Assembly (NCBI RefSeq): GCF_900113965.1
Contig: NZ_FORI01000001.1
Span: forward strand, 513,477 to 577,476
Reading direction: 5' to 3'
From: Treponema bryantii
Lineage (GTDB): Bacteria; Spirochaetota; Spirochaetia; Treponematales; Treponemataceae
Length of the DNA stretch: 64,000 nucleotides
Shown here in pieces: positions 52,032-59,286 of the stretch; within the stretch, counting starts at the first letter, position 1, and each line of letters begins with the position of its first letter. The translations under genes were made by a program, and so were the position numbers. The notes beneath the pieces were generated by a model. That model worked only from the letters and a program-made list of their open reading frames with translations. It did not search any database and was not told the DNA's origin.

Positions 52032-52351
52032 AATTGTGGTGGGATTCCGATAAGAATGGAGAAATAAGGGGATTTGTCGGAAGAATTTGAACGCTGTGAT
52101 TGTTTTGAAATGAAAATATTCCGACAAGAATCGCAATAATGGTTGTTTTGTCGGAAAAATCTGCGAAAAAGAAGTGTTATAAGATAACAGATTGTATGAA
52201 TTCTTTCGAAAATAAAAAAATAATTCCGACAAAGTTGAAGGATATGGCTTTCTTGTCGGAATTATTCTGATTGATAAATTATTTTGAAGTTGTTTTTTTT
52301 CCGACAAAAGTGAGTTATTAGCTACTTTTGTCGGAAAACTGTCCACATTTC
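52032..52351. repeat. Array of four 38-bp hairpins with constant arms and variable 20-base centres
   Basis: The whole 320-base gap holds four units. Each has TTCCGACAA (first copy TTCCGATAA) at 52045, 52119, 52224 and 52299, and TTGTCGGAA at 52074, 52148, 52253 and 52328. The distance is 29 bases in every pair, so the centre is exactly 20 bases each time, while its sequence differs. In unit 4 the stem extends to 15 bp, in unit 3 to 14 bp outward. Units are 74, 105 and 75 bases apart. No T-run follows any unit, so they are not plain terminators. Confidence 0.85.
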
Positions 52352-53416
52352 TTAGTTCAAAGCGAGATCGCCTTCTTTAATCCAGCCGATTTTGCGGAAA
52401 AGAAGACCGAAGGCCCAGCACAGAACGGCAGGGAGAACGATACAGATCATAACGAGGCCGAGCCAGTCTACGAAACCTGGCTGAATTGCAACTGCGCCGT
52501 GGCCAACTGCTACTTCACTTGGTTCGAACCAGCCTGTGATTACACCAATCTGGCCTACGAGACCACAAGTTCCCATTCCTGAGCTTACTGCGGCCCCGTT
52601 CATTTCCATTTTGAAGAGGCAGGTAGCGATTGGGCCGGTAATCATAGAAGTTACGATTGGGGCAATCCATACCTTTGGATTTTTGATGATGTTTGGCATC
52701 TGGAGCATTGAAGTTCCGAGACCCTGAGAAAGGATTCCACCCCAGCGGTTTTCGCGGAAGCTGAGAACGGCGAATCCAACCATCTGTGCACAACAGCCTG
52801 CAACAGCAGCACCACCAGCCAGTCCTGTAAGACCAAAAGCAGCGCAAATTGCAGCAGAAGAAATAGGCAGAGTCAAAGCAATACCAACTACAGCAGAAAC
52901 AAGGATACCCATCCAGAACGGATGAAGTTTTGTTGTCCAAACGAGGAATTTACCAACAGAGCTTGCAGCAGCACCGATGTACTTTGCTGTCAAAACTGTG
53001 AGCAAAGCACCAACAAGAATAGTAACAGCAGGAGTTACGATGATGTCTACCTTAGTTTTCTTGCTAACGAGGCAGCCCATTTCTGCAGCGAAGATTGCGA
53101 TGAAAAGAACTGCGAGTGGACCACCTGCACCGCCAGTTACGTTAGCGGCACTTCCAACTGCTGCGAGAGAGAAAAGCACGAGAGCTGGAACTCCCATTGC
53201 AAAACCAATACCAATTGCCATTGCAGCTCCGACAACATGTGAGTCTGTTGCGAAGTTTCCAGCGTTTACGAGGAACTGGAAAACAACATTCTGGTTCAGG
53301 CGAAGAAGCTGCTGACCTAATGTTTTGATAATTGTACCAATCAACAGGGATGCAAAAAGTCCCTGAGCCATACCTGACATAGCGTCGATTAAGTAACGCT
53401 TGGCATACTTATTCAT
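52352..53416 (-). CDS. PTS IIC-like membrane permease
   Basis: 354 residues, 8-10 hydrophobic helices, very rich in Gly and Ala, matching the PTS_EIIC_2 group of membrane proteins (motifs GNFATDSHVVGAAMAIGIGFAM split by short loops, and GMGTCGLVGQIG). No IIA or IIB gene is next to it, and no phosphorylation motif is visible, so transport may not be PTS-coupled. ATG 53416 is chosen because TAGGAG lies upstream; a longer frame begins inside the R1 repeat. The divergent LacI-family gene probably controls it. Confidence 0.78.
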   Translation of the reverse strand: MNKYAKRYLIDAMSGMAQGLFASLLIGTIIKTLGQQLLRLNQNVVFQFLVNAGNFATDSHVVGAAMAIGIGFAMGVPALVLFSLAAVGSAANVTGGAGGPLAVLFIAIFAAEMGCLVSKKTKVDIIVTPAVTILVGALLTVLTAKYIGAAASSVGKFLVWTTKLHPFWMGILVSAVVGIALTLPISSAAICAAFGLTGLAGGAAVAGCCAQMVGFAVLSFRENRWGGILSQGLGTSMLQMPNIIKNPKVWIAPIVTSMITGPIATCLFKMEMNGAAVSSGMGTCGLVGQIGVITGWFEPSEVAVGHGAVAIQPGFVDWLGLVMICIVLPAVLCWAFGLLFRKIGWIKEGDLALN

Positions 53417-53432
53417 AGAGATACTCCTAAAA

Positions 53433-53458
53433 GGTGGTTTCGACAGGCTCAACCACCG
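53433..53458. repeat. R1 repeat, short form, in the permease leader
   Basis: GGTGGTTTCGACAGG then CTCAACCACCG, 16 bases before the permease start on its leader strand. In the mRNA it would form a hairpin just upstream of the ribosome binding site. Confidence 0.8.
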
Positions 53459-53517
53459 GGGTTGTGAGAATAAAAAAATGTGATTTGTGTAGTAAATTAC
53501 TTGGTAGATGTGATACG

Positions 53518-53538
53518 CGGTGCGCCGTGGCGTCGCCG
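53518..53538. other. GC-rich hairpin in the permease leader
   Basis: CGGTGCGCC / GGCGTCGCCG with a two-base centre, in otherwise AT-rich DNA. It lies about 100 bases upstream of the permease start in the predicted 177-base leader. No riboswitch class is recognised. Confidence 0.35.
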
Positions 53539-53599
53539 GTAATGCAGGACTCTATGGACTCTGTCTGGTTCGTTCATCTCAAACGTAAAATCTTCGAAT

Positions 53600-53628
53600 A
53601 AAATATCAGAAAAGTTGACGAGGTTCAA
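53600..53628 (-). promoter_or_regulatory. Predicted promoter of the permease gene
   Basis: On the minus strand TTGAAC (53628-53623), 17 bases, TATTTT (53605-53600). It overlaps the opposite promoter at 53615-53643, so the two compete for polymerase. Confidence 0.5.
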
Positions 53629-53643
53629 TATGTAGAGTATACT
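53615..53643 (+). promoter_or_regulatory. Strong promoter upstream of the LacI-family gene
   Basis: TTGACG (53615-53620), 17 bases, TATACT (53638-53643). The best sigma-70-type promoter in the window; transcription would start about 53650, inside the operator. Confidence 0.75.
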
Positions 53644-53646
53644 AGA

Positions 53647-53668
53647 TTTAGGCAACCGGTTGCCTAAA
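53647..53668. promoter_or_regulatory. LacI-family operator, perfect 22-bp palindrome
   Basis: TTTAGGCAACC followed by its exact reverse complement GGTTGCCTAAA, with the central C-G typical of LacI/GalR operators. It covers the predicted transcription start of the promoter at 53615 and lies upstream of the opposite promoter, so the adjacent regulator can repress itself and probably the permease. Confidence 0.82.
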
Positions 53669-53771
53669 AACTATTTTTTCATATTTGCGGGTTCCTCCTG
53701 TATTGTTGTCCTGCAATTTGAGATTATTTGCCGACCTGGGAAAGCCGTATTCCTTAGGTCGGCGTTTTTTT
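53650..53771 (+). ncRNA. Candidate small RNA or attenuated leader
   Basis: About 120 bases between the operator-controlled promoter and an intrinsic terminator, with no coding frame of note. It contains a weak stem TTGCGGG / CCTGCAA and the terminator hairpin. It is either a free small RNA or a leader that ends early unless read through into the regulator gene. Confidence 0.45.
53730..53771 (+). terminator. Intrinsic terminator upstream of the LacI-family gene
   Basis: GCCGACCT (53730-53737) pairs with AGGTCGGC (53756-53763); the loop adds GGAA / TTCC; then seven T. It ends 26 bases before the regulator ATG. Confidence 0.8.
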
Positions 53772-53796
53772 AGTTTGACTTTTTTTTGAGGGTTTT

Positions 53797-54813
53797 ATGG
53801 TTACGATTTATGACATCGCCGAAGCTACGGGGTATTCTGCTCCTACAGTTTCAAAGGCACTGAACGGGCTTGGATCATTAAGTGAAAAAACAAGACAGAA
53901 AATTCTTGATAAAGCAACAGAACTGGGGTATGAGCCAAACATTACAGCAAGAACTCTTACCACAAAAAAATCAAATCTGATTGGTGTTATTTATGATGAT
54001 ACAGGAATGAACAAAGGCTTCTCTCATCCTCTTTTTTCACCAATTTTGACAAGTTTTCGCGATAAGGTAGAAGCTGCTGGTTATGATATCATATTCCTTT
54101 CGCGACATTTCAATATGAGTTATTTTTCGCATGCAAATTTCCGTTGTATCGATGGCATGATTATCATAAACCCTGCGACAAATAATCCCGCTGATTTTGA
54201 TGATTTTATAAAAGCAAAACTTCCGAGAGTTTCTACAAACTCGATTTTTAAGGATATTTGTACTGTAATTACAGAAAATGAACAGGGCGGTTTTACAGCA
54301 GGAGAGTATTTTATCAAACATGGGCATAAAAAAATTGCCTATATTTCGGCCCCTGTTGACGGTATTTCTTCTGCGCCTACAGAACGCTACGAAGGTTTTA
54401 AGACAGCACTCAAACTTCATAATCTGTTTGATGAAGAATTGTATGAAGTATGTTCCAGCTGGGACAAGCAGAGCGCCTACGAAGCTTTTGGTCGTCTCAT
54501 AAAACGCCGCAAAGACATCACCGCAGTTTTTACGACCAGCGACCAGCTTGCCTTTGGTGTTTACGATTATGCGCACGACCACAATATCAGAATTCCAGAA
54601 GATATTTCGGTAATTGGTTTTGATGATGATTTTGCCTCTGAGTATGTAGGCCTTACAACCTTTATTCAAAATTCAACAGAAATTGGTAATATTGCAGCAC
54701 AGATGATGCTTGATCAGATTGATGGAAAAACAGTACCAGAGACAATCCGCTGCAAAGCTGAACTTATTGAACGACGCTCGGTAAAAACCATAAAAGGATT
54801 TAGATTGTTTTAG
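53797..54813 (+). CDS. LacI-family transcriptional regulator
   Basis: 338 residues: N-terminal helix-turn-helix TIYDIAEATGYSAPTVSKAL with hinge ITARTLTTKKSNLIGVIYDD, then a periplasmic-binding-protein-like effector domain ending with ERRSVK. By family it binds a sugar or nucleoside effector. It lies divergent to the permease and just downstream of a perfect palindromic operator, so autoregulation is likely. A GAGG site precedes the ATG. Confidence 0.93.
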   Translation: MVTIYDIAEATGYSAPTVSKALNGLGSLSEKTRQKILDKATELGYEPNITARTLTTKKSNLIGVIYDDTGMNKGFSHPLFSPILTSFRDKVEAAGYDIIFLSRHFNMSYFSHANFRCIDGMIIINPATNNPADFDDFIKAKLPRVSTNSIFKDICTVITENEQGGFTAGEYFIKHGHKKIAYISAPVDGISSAPTERYEGFKTALKLHNLFDEELYEVCSSWDKQSAYEAFGRLIKRRKDITAVFTTSDQLAFGVYDYAHDHNIRIPEDISVIGFDDDFASEYVGLTTFIQNSTEIGNIAAQMMLDQIDGKTVPETIRCKAELIERRSVKTIKGFRLF

Positions 54814-54827
54814 CAAAAAGGTTGTAG

Positions 54828-54833
54828 TACAAT
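54828..54833 (+). promoter_or_regulatory. -10 box of the E2-like gene, near-leaderless
   Basis: TACAAT, 9 bases, ATG 54843; no ribosome binding site. Confidence 0.35.
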
Positions 54834-54842
54834 TAACATATT

Positions 54843-55724
54843 ATGGGAAATAAAAGACGTCGTGGTGACAGAAAAGACGGTCGTTTGCTTCGCTCGCTTG
54901 AGCCAATGGCCTTCTTTGCTCTGTATATAATGGAAACTCGCAATGATGCGAACAACTATCTTTCAGAAAGTGTAGATCTTGAGGCAATAAACCGTTACGT
55001 TCATAAAAAACGAAATGAAGGCTTAAAAGATTTTAATGTTATGTATGTTCTTGCTGCAGCCTATGTAAGAACAGTAAGTCAGAAGCCTGGTATTAATAGA
55101 TTTATAAACGGCTACAGAATTTATGCAAGAAATAATATTGAAATAAGTCTGATGGTTAAAAAGGAAGTAAAACTGAACTCTCCTGAAACCATGCTGAAAT
55201 TTACTTTCCAGCCAGAAAATACAATTTCCGAAGTTTACAATGAAATGCATCGTCAGATTGAAGAATATAAGAACAGCACAGAAGACGAGCTGAATGACAT
55301 GGATGCTTTTCTGAAGTTTATTTTCAGACTGCCGCGCTGGATGCTTCGCGGAATGATGAAGCTTCTTTACTGGCTTGATTTTCATGGATGGATTCCGCTT
55401 TCACTTCTTGCAATCAGTCCGTTCCACGGTTCGATGGTAATGTCATCAATGGGCTCGCTGGGAATTTCTTCTGTATATCATCATCTTTATAACTTTGGAA
55501 ATGTTCCGATGCTTATTACTTTCAGTACAAAGCGTCACGAAAACGAACTGCAGAAAGATGGTTCGGTAATCCGAAAGCATTATCTTGATATTAATTTTAC
55601 TGTTGATGATAGAATCTGCGACGGTGAATATTATTCAGAAGCACTGCACGAGGTTCGAAAATATCTGAAGAATCCGGAATTGCTGGAAGTTCCGCCGGCA
55701 ACTGTGGTTCAGGATATTGATTAA
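54843..55724 (+). CDS. Orphan E2-like acyltransferase fold protein
   Basis: 293 residues resembling only the catalytic domain of 2-oxo acid dehydrogenase E2 / chloramphenicol acetyltransferase: FNVMYVLAAAYVRTVSQKPG, SMGSLGISSVYHHLYNFGNVP, and FTVDDRICDGEYYSEAL near the C-terminus. The lipoyl and peripheral-binding domains and all other dehydrogenase genes are missing. The family motif DHRxxDG is DDRICDG here, with Asp in place of the catalytic His, so normal acyl transfer is doubtful. A hydrophobic stretch near 160-190 may contact membrane. Confidence 0.68.
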   Translation: MGNKRRRGDRKDGRLLRSLEPMAFFALYIMETRNDANNYLSESVDLEAINRYVHKKRNEGLKDFNVMYVLAAAYVRTVSQKPGINRFINGYRIYARNNIEISLMVKKEVKLNSPETMLKFTFQPENTISEVYNEMHRQIEEYKNSTEDELNDMDAFLKFIFRLPRWMLRGMMKLLYWLDFHGWIPLSLLAISPFHGSMVMSSMGSLGISSVYHHLYNFGNVPMLITFSTKRHENELQKDGSVIRKHYLDINFTVDDRICDGEYYSEALHEVRKYLKNPELLEVPPATVVQDID

Positions 55725-55741
55725 AACAAAACCGTGTTCTG

Positions 55742-55786
55742 CGGTGGTTGCGCTCCCTTCGACAGGCTCAGGGACCGCAACCACCG
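55742..55786. repeat. R1 repeat, long form, between convergent genes
   Basis: CGGTGGTTGCG / CGCAACCACCG perfect outer arms with CCCT / AGGG inner arms. The most symmetric R1 copy; its core is inverted relative to the arms compared with the in-gene copies. No T-run, but it could weaken read-through. Confidence 0.85.
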
Positions 55787-55796
55787 TATTTTCAGT

Positions 55797-57737
55797 CTAC
55801 TCACCGTAATCTGGTGGGGTCTCGGCGGCGGCGAGCGCCTGTGCGGCCAGGTCTGAAATGTACTGTGCCTCTGCGGCCTTTTCCTTTGTGGTTCCGGCGG
55901 CGCCCAATGAAAGTTTCTGCAAATCCTTTTTTTCGTTACGCTGTGCGTTCAGGTCGCGGGCCTTCATTAAGATATCTGCGGCTTCCGGTGCTTTTATATG
56001 AAGACACTGTGCAACTGCACTTTCTTCGGCAGCTGCAAGATTTTCCAGAGTAAGGAACTGGCGTTGCAGCATAAGCGCACGTTTTTCGCCGACACCTGGC
56101 AGTTCAAGGAATATTGATTTTGTATTTTCTTTAGTGCGGAGCCTCTGGTTACGGCTTGTGGCAAAACGGTGAGTTTCGTCACGCACGCGCTGGAGCAGGC
56201 GGAGACCGTCGCTTCTTTTTGGCAGACAGATTGGCGTACTGTTGCCCGGGCGGTAAATCTCTTCATCGCGTTTTGCAAGACCGGCAACCGGAATGTCCAG
56301 ACCAAGGGAATTTAAAATCTCTTCAACCGCATTTACCTGACCAATACCACCATCAATCAAAAGCAGGTCTGGCATTTCGGTCTGTTCGTTTAAGAGACGG
56401 GTATAGCGGCGCGAAACTGCTTCCTTCATTGAGGCAAAATCATCTATTAAACCATCTGTAGTTTTAAGGCGGAAGTAGCGGTAATTTTTTTTATCCGGAT
56501 TACCATTGTAAAAACTGATAAGCGATGCAACCGGCCACTTACCACCGATATGCGCAATATCAAAACCTTCAATGCGAACTGGCAGAGTGTCGAGGCCGAG
56601 TTTTTCCTTGAGTTCTTCCATGGCAGGAGTGTCTCCGCGGTCACGAAGGCGGCGGACAATATCTTCTTTTGCGTTGTGTTTTGCCATCTGAAGCGCTGCA
56701 ACATCGCGCGGTGCATCATGGGACGAAACCATAATTACCTGCGAGGTAGACTTTTTTTCTTCGTGAAGCCAGCGGGCAATATGATCAAACTCTTCAGTTG
56801 CAGGAATAAAAATCTGCGGCGGAATGGTAACAACATCATCATAAAAAACTGCCATAAACTCGGCAATTAAATCATCATCATCATTCAATGACTCGGCGCG
56901 GTAATTTTCACGGCCAAGCAGCTTGCCGCCACGAACTTTAAGAACAGTAAAACTAACAAGCTCGCCTTCCGAAGCATACGCAATATAATCGCGGTCATCA
57001 GCATCAAAACTTTCTACTATATTCTGATTCTGTAAAACCATGAGAGCTTTAATGCCATCGCGCAATCTGGCCGCTTTTTCAAAGTCCAGAGCGGCGGCTG
57101 CTGCCTTCATTTCGGCTTTCATGGCTTCTACAGTTTCTTCACCTTTTCCCTCAAGTAGTCTTTTGATTTCACCGATGTATAAATTGTAGGAGTCTTTAGA
57201 AATTTTGCCACAACAAGGAGCGCGACACTGCTTCATGTGGTAATATAAACAAGGGGTATCCCGCTTACGGAGAGTCCTGCAATGACGAATTGGATACAGC
57301 TTGAAGATTGCTTCAAGAAAGGTTTCCAGAGCCGTAACATCAGGGAATGGGCCGAAATAGGTTGAACCATCCTGAAGAATGCGACGGGTCTTAAAGATTT
57401 TTGGGAAATCCTCATTTGTGATTCTCAAAACAGGGTATGATTTACCGTCCTTCAGACAGATGTTGTAGCGGGGATTGTACTTTTTAATAAGGTTGTTTTC
57501 CAGCAGCAGAGCTTCGTACTCATTAGCTGTTGTGATATATTCAATAGAATTGGCGTGGGAGATTAAAAGTCTTGTTTTGACGCTCTGCTGTCCCGAAAAG
57601 TAGGAAGACAGGCGGCTTTTCAAACTCTTTGCTTTTCCCACATAAATTACGGTGCCTTCTGCGTTACGCCACAGGTAGACGCCACTAGATTGAGGAGCTT
57701 TCAGAGCTGTTTCGTGCAGAATCGTTCTGGTTGTCAT
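55797..57737 (-). CDS. uvrC: Excinuclease ABC subunit C
   Basis: 646 residues. Makes both cuts around a lesion in nucleotide excision repair. N-terminal GIY-YIG nuclease (SGVYLWRNAEGTVIYVGKAK with K of the motif), UVR domain (ALDFEKAARLRDGIKAL), the RNase H-like C-terminal nuclease (LLIDGGIGQVNA, with D) and helix-hairpin-helix motifs (LPGVGEKRALML). All expected domains are intact. A TACAAT box lies 13 bases before the ATG. The start codon is 3 bases from the divergent start at 57741. Confidence 0.96.
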   Translation of the reverse strand: MTTRTILHETALKAPQSSGVYLWRNAEGTVIYVGKAKSLKSRLSSYFSGQQSVKTRLLISHANSIEYITTANEYEALLLENNLIKKYNPRYNICLKDGKSYPVLRITNEDFPKIFKTRRILQDGSTYFGPFPDVTALETFLEAIFKLYPIRHCRTLRKRDTPCLYYHMKQCRAPCCGKISKDSYNLYIGEIKRLLEGKGEETVEAMKAEMKAAAAALDFEKAARLRDGIKALMVLQNQNIVESFDADDRDYIAYASEGELVSFTVLKVRGGKLLGRENYRAESLNDDDDLIAEFMAVFYDDVVTIPPQIFIPATEEFDHIARWLHEEKKSTSQVIMVSSHDAPRDVAALQMAKHNAKEDIVRRLRDRGDTPAMEELKEKLGLDTLPVRIEGFDIAHIGGKWPVASLISFYNGNPDKKNYRYFRLKTTDGLIDDFASMKEAVSRRYTRLLNEQTEMPDLLLIDGGIGQVNAVEEILNSLGLDIPVAGLAKRDEEIYRPGNSTPICLPKRSDGLRLLQRVRDETHRFATSRNQRLRTKENTKSIFLELPGVGEKRALMLQRQFLTLENLAAAEESAVAQCLHIKAPEAADILMKARDLNAQRNEKKDLQKLSLGAAGTTKEKAAEAQYISDLAAQALAAAETPPDYGE

Positions 57738-57740
57738 GTT

Positions 57741-59273
57741 ATGTTAGAAAATTGTATCAAAAAACGACTTCTTGTTATAGCCGTAACCGCAGTGATTTCC
57801 TGTGGCAGCATGGCTGCGCTCTTTGCCAAAGAATATGTTCTTGGTGGAAAGAACGGCTGGCCTGTATTCCAGCAGCAGGAAAATATCACAACTGGTAAAG
57901 GCCGCTACGGATATGACTGTATACAGCTTGCTTCCAATTCCTTTGTTTTTGATGAATATACAGATCTTCTGATTGATTTTGAAGATGCTGATATGCCGAT
58001 TTCTGACGGTGACTATACAATTAATAGAAATAATTTCCAGCTCACAAATCAGACAAAGAATGAAAAGAGTGCAGGGCTTAGCCGTAATATGGGAGGCCTG
58101 AGCATTTCCGGAAAGCCTGGAACCTTCTTTGGTTCAGAGGGTCTCATGGGCTCGTTCTCAATTGAGTTCTGGCTTTGTCCTTCAATTGCAGAAAACGGTG
58201 AAATTGTTTTGAACTGGGAATCTTCAAGAAATGAAGACGGACATCTTGTTTTCCAGGTAATCAGCGGAACTTTTGATAAAGGTCATATCAAATGGGAACT
58301 GAATAATCTTTTTGATATGTATGTGAATAAAGCCGGAAAGAATGAAGTTGAACTGAAGGGCTCTACAAAAATCATTCCTGATGTATGGAGCTACCACGTA
58401 CTTTCGTTCGACTGCGAAACTGGAATCCTTGAATATATTGTAAACGGAATTACTGAAGATCTTACATATATAACTACAACCCGGTCGGAAGGTGGAGACA
58501 TCAGCCTTGTTTATCTTGGAACACCTTCTGAAGTTCAAATCTGTTCTGAGTTCACCGGAAAGATGGATGACTTTAGAATTCTGCGTCGTCCTTATACGCC
58601 GCCAGATTTCCAGTCTGCCGACAACGCCGGACGCATCGGCCACACCCAGTATCTGCCGAGCGGCGGCCGTTTTGTTACAAAGCCAATTATGGTCTCAACA
58701 GGTTCTCTGCTCAACAAGCTTGAAGCAGAGATGAGCGTTCCTTCGCAGACAGCAGTGTGCTACTACGTTCGCTCAGGCGAAAACTTTTACGGCTGGGACG
58801 ATGAGTATCCTGAATGGAAACCGGTTGAAAGTGGAGAAGAACTCAGCGGAATTACCGGCCTTTATTTCCAGGTTGCGGCAGAGCTTATGCCGGACGGAAA
58901 CGGAGAAGAAACGCCGGCAATCACATCAATCAAACTTGACTTTACCGAGCTCCCAGAGCCACTTCCTCCTTTTGTTGTTAAAGCAGTTGCAGGAAATGGC
59001 TGTGTGACCGTATCATGGAATTATTCAGTAGATGATACTGCTGGCGGTTATTATTTATATTACGGAACAAGACCGGGAGAATATCTTGGCCGTGTTGCAA
59101 TAGAAGGTGAATCGCCAATCAATGTAGGAAATATAAGTTCGTTTACAGTAACGGGACTGGAAAACGGAAAAATATATTATTTTGCCGTAGCTGCATGGTC
59201 AGCTTACGATATGAGGGTTGTGGGAAATCTTTCCAAAGAAGTTTTTGCACGCCCATTAGCAAGATTGAAATAG
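57741..59273 (+). CDS. Exported LamG-like / fibronectin type III protein
   Basis: 510 residues: basic N-terminus and signal peptide (about 1-29, MLENCIKKRLLVIAVTAVIS then a cleavage region before KEYVLGG), a concanavalin-like (LamG) region (about 100-290; FSIEFWLCPSIAENGEIVLNW) and a C-terminal fibronectin type III-like domain (about 410-505; YYLYYGTRPGEYLG). Probably periplasmic or surface-located. ATG 57741 is chosen because the signal peptide starts there; the longer frame lies inside uvrC. The TPR gene follows 13 bases later. Confidence 0.75.
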   Translation: MLENCIKKRLLVIAVTAVISCGSMAALFAKEYVLGGKNGWPVFQQQENITTGKGRYGYDCIQLASNSFVFDEYTDLLIDFEDADMPISDGDYTINRNNFQLTNQTKNEKSAGLSRNMGGLSISGKPGTFFGSEGLMGSFSIEFWLCPSIAENGEIVLNWESSRNEDGHLVFQVISGTFDKGHIKWELNNLFDMYVNKAGKNEVELKGSTKIIPDVWSYHVLSFDCETGILEYIVNGITEDLTYITTTRSEGGDISLVYLGTPSEVQICSEFTGKMDDFRILRRPYTPPDFQSADNAGRIGHTQYLPSGGRFVTKPIMVSTGSLLNKLEAEMSVPSQTAVCYYVRSGENFYGWDDEYPEWKPVESGEELSGITGLYFQVAAELMPDGNGEETPAITSIKLDFTELPEPLPPFVVKAVAGNGCVTVSWNYSVDDTAGGYYLYYGTRPGEYLGRVAIEGESPINVGNISSFTVTGLENGKIYYFAVAAWSAYDMRVVGNLSKEVFARPLARLK

Positions 59274-59286
59274 AGGGGAACGGGTT

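Noticed and set aside
52045-52336. The array as a CRISPR
   Set aside because: Repeats are 9 bp in alternating orientation, centres are 20 bases, intervals between units differ, and no cas genes are present.
52008-52346. Open frame of 112 codons on the minus strand through the hairpin array, starting 5 bases after the permease stop
   Set aside because: It reads mostly Phe, Ser, Leu and Asn, has no ribosome binding site, overlaps the nuclease-like gene, and its repeated PTK and LSE words are just the palindrome arms translated; unit 1 is out of frame with the others.
53460-53600. A known riboswitch in the permease leader
   Set aside because: A GC-rich hairpin is present, but no conserved motif of a known riboswitch class could be recognised.
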